NCBI RefSeq assembly: GCF_037975245.1
Contig: NC_092562.1
Coordinates: forward strand, 28,221,554-28,285,553
Reading direction: 5' to 3'
DNA: 64,000 bases
Source of the DNA: Apostichopus japonicus
Lineage: Eukaryota; Echinodermata; Holothuroidea; Aspidochirotida; Stichopodidae
Each line of letters starts with the position of its first letter. Positions within the stretch are counted from its first letter, which is position 1. Below the pieces are notes generated by a model, which had not been told where the DNA came from, ran no database searches, and was given only the letters and a program-made list of their open reading frames with translations. A program made the translations under genes and the position numbers. Below are positions 63,877 through 64,000 of the stretch, piece after piece.

Positions 63877-64000
63877 GTACAAATAAATTGTCCTTAGGCT
63901 ATATAGTGATTGAGCACATGTCAAAGGAGCATATTGCGTTTAAGTATCACCCAAAATTGACGCATGCATATACCATTAAGTTTGATTCTTACGCTACTAC
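63877..64000. other. Window end, nothing seen
   Basis: Short AT-rich stretch with no feature. Confidence 0.4.

Overview
This is non-prokaryotic, AT-rich, intron-bearing animal DNA that is dominated by non-coding sequence and repeats. The only protein family I recognise with confidence is a pair of CAZy GT29 sialyltransferases of the ST6GALNAC3/4/5/6 type. Together with the repeat content this suggests an invertebrate deuterostome. An echinoderm such as a sea cucumber is my best guess, but that is inference and not shown by the sequence.

Left edge (1-4,400): the 3' part of an ST6GALNAC-like gene on the minus strand. It has four exons: 4366-4067 (membrane anchor and stem), 3674-3247 (sialylmotif L), 2269-2162 (sialylmotif S) and 1622-1175 (motif III, motif VS and a long basic tail). 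All internal boundaries follow AG/GT and the phases agree. The exon with the start codon is not identified and should lie at higher coordinates.

Right edge (60,000-62,500): a paralogue on the plus strand with exons 60061-60303, 61011-61423 and 62396-62503. They correspond to the first three exons of the left gene, with identical phases and an identical S-exon length of 108 nt. The last exon (motif VS) is not seen before the window ends. The two genes point away from each other across about 56 kb, so the missing 5' exons of both probably lie in that gap. In the right gene a 141-bp tandem repeat has copied the intron/S-exon boundary, giving three look-alike 3' splice sites. One of the extra sites stays in frame with the real exon.

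Middle (4,400-60,000): no convincing gene. It holds many repeats. Four short hAT-type DNA elements (8374-9218, 14008-14282, 17769-18142, 47450-47930) have CAG...CTG ends and 8-bp target duplications. There is a foldback element of about 0.7 kb (33597-34304), a tandem array carrying perfect nuclear-receptor DR1 motifs (30903-31250), and a self-complementary CAGTAC satellite (5395-5810). Several minisatellites (28742-29672, 48801-49606, 53784-54072, 54184-54962, 58851-59413), long TA tracts and many poly-G runs also occur. A tRNA-derived SINE with a perfect 8-bp target duplication lies at 63627-63868 on the minus strand.

If expressed, the two enzymes would act in the Golgi lumen, moving sialic acid from CMP-sialic acid to GalNAc-containing glycans. 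No bacterial-style gene cluster, CRISPR array or defence system is present.
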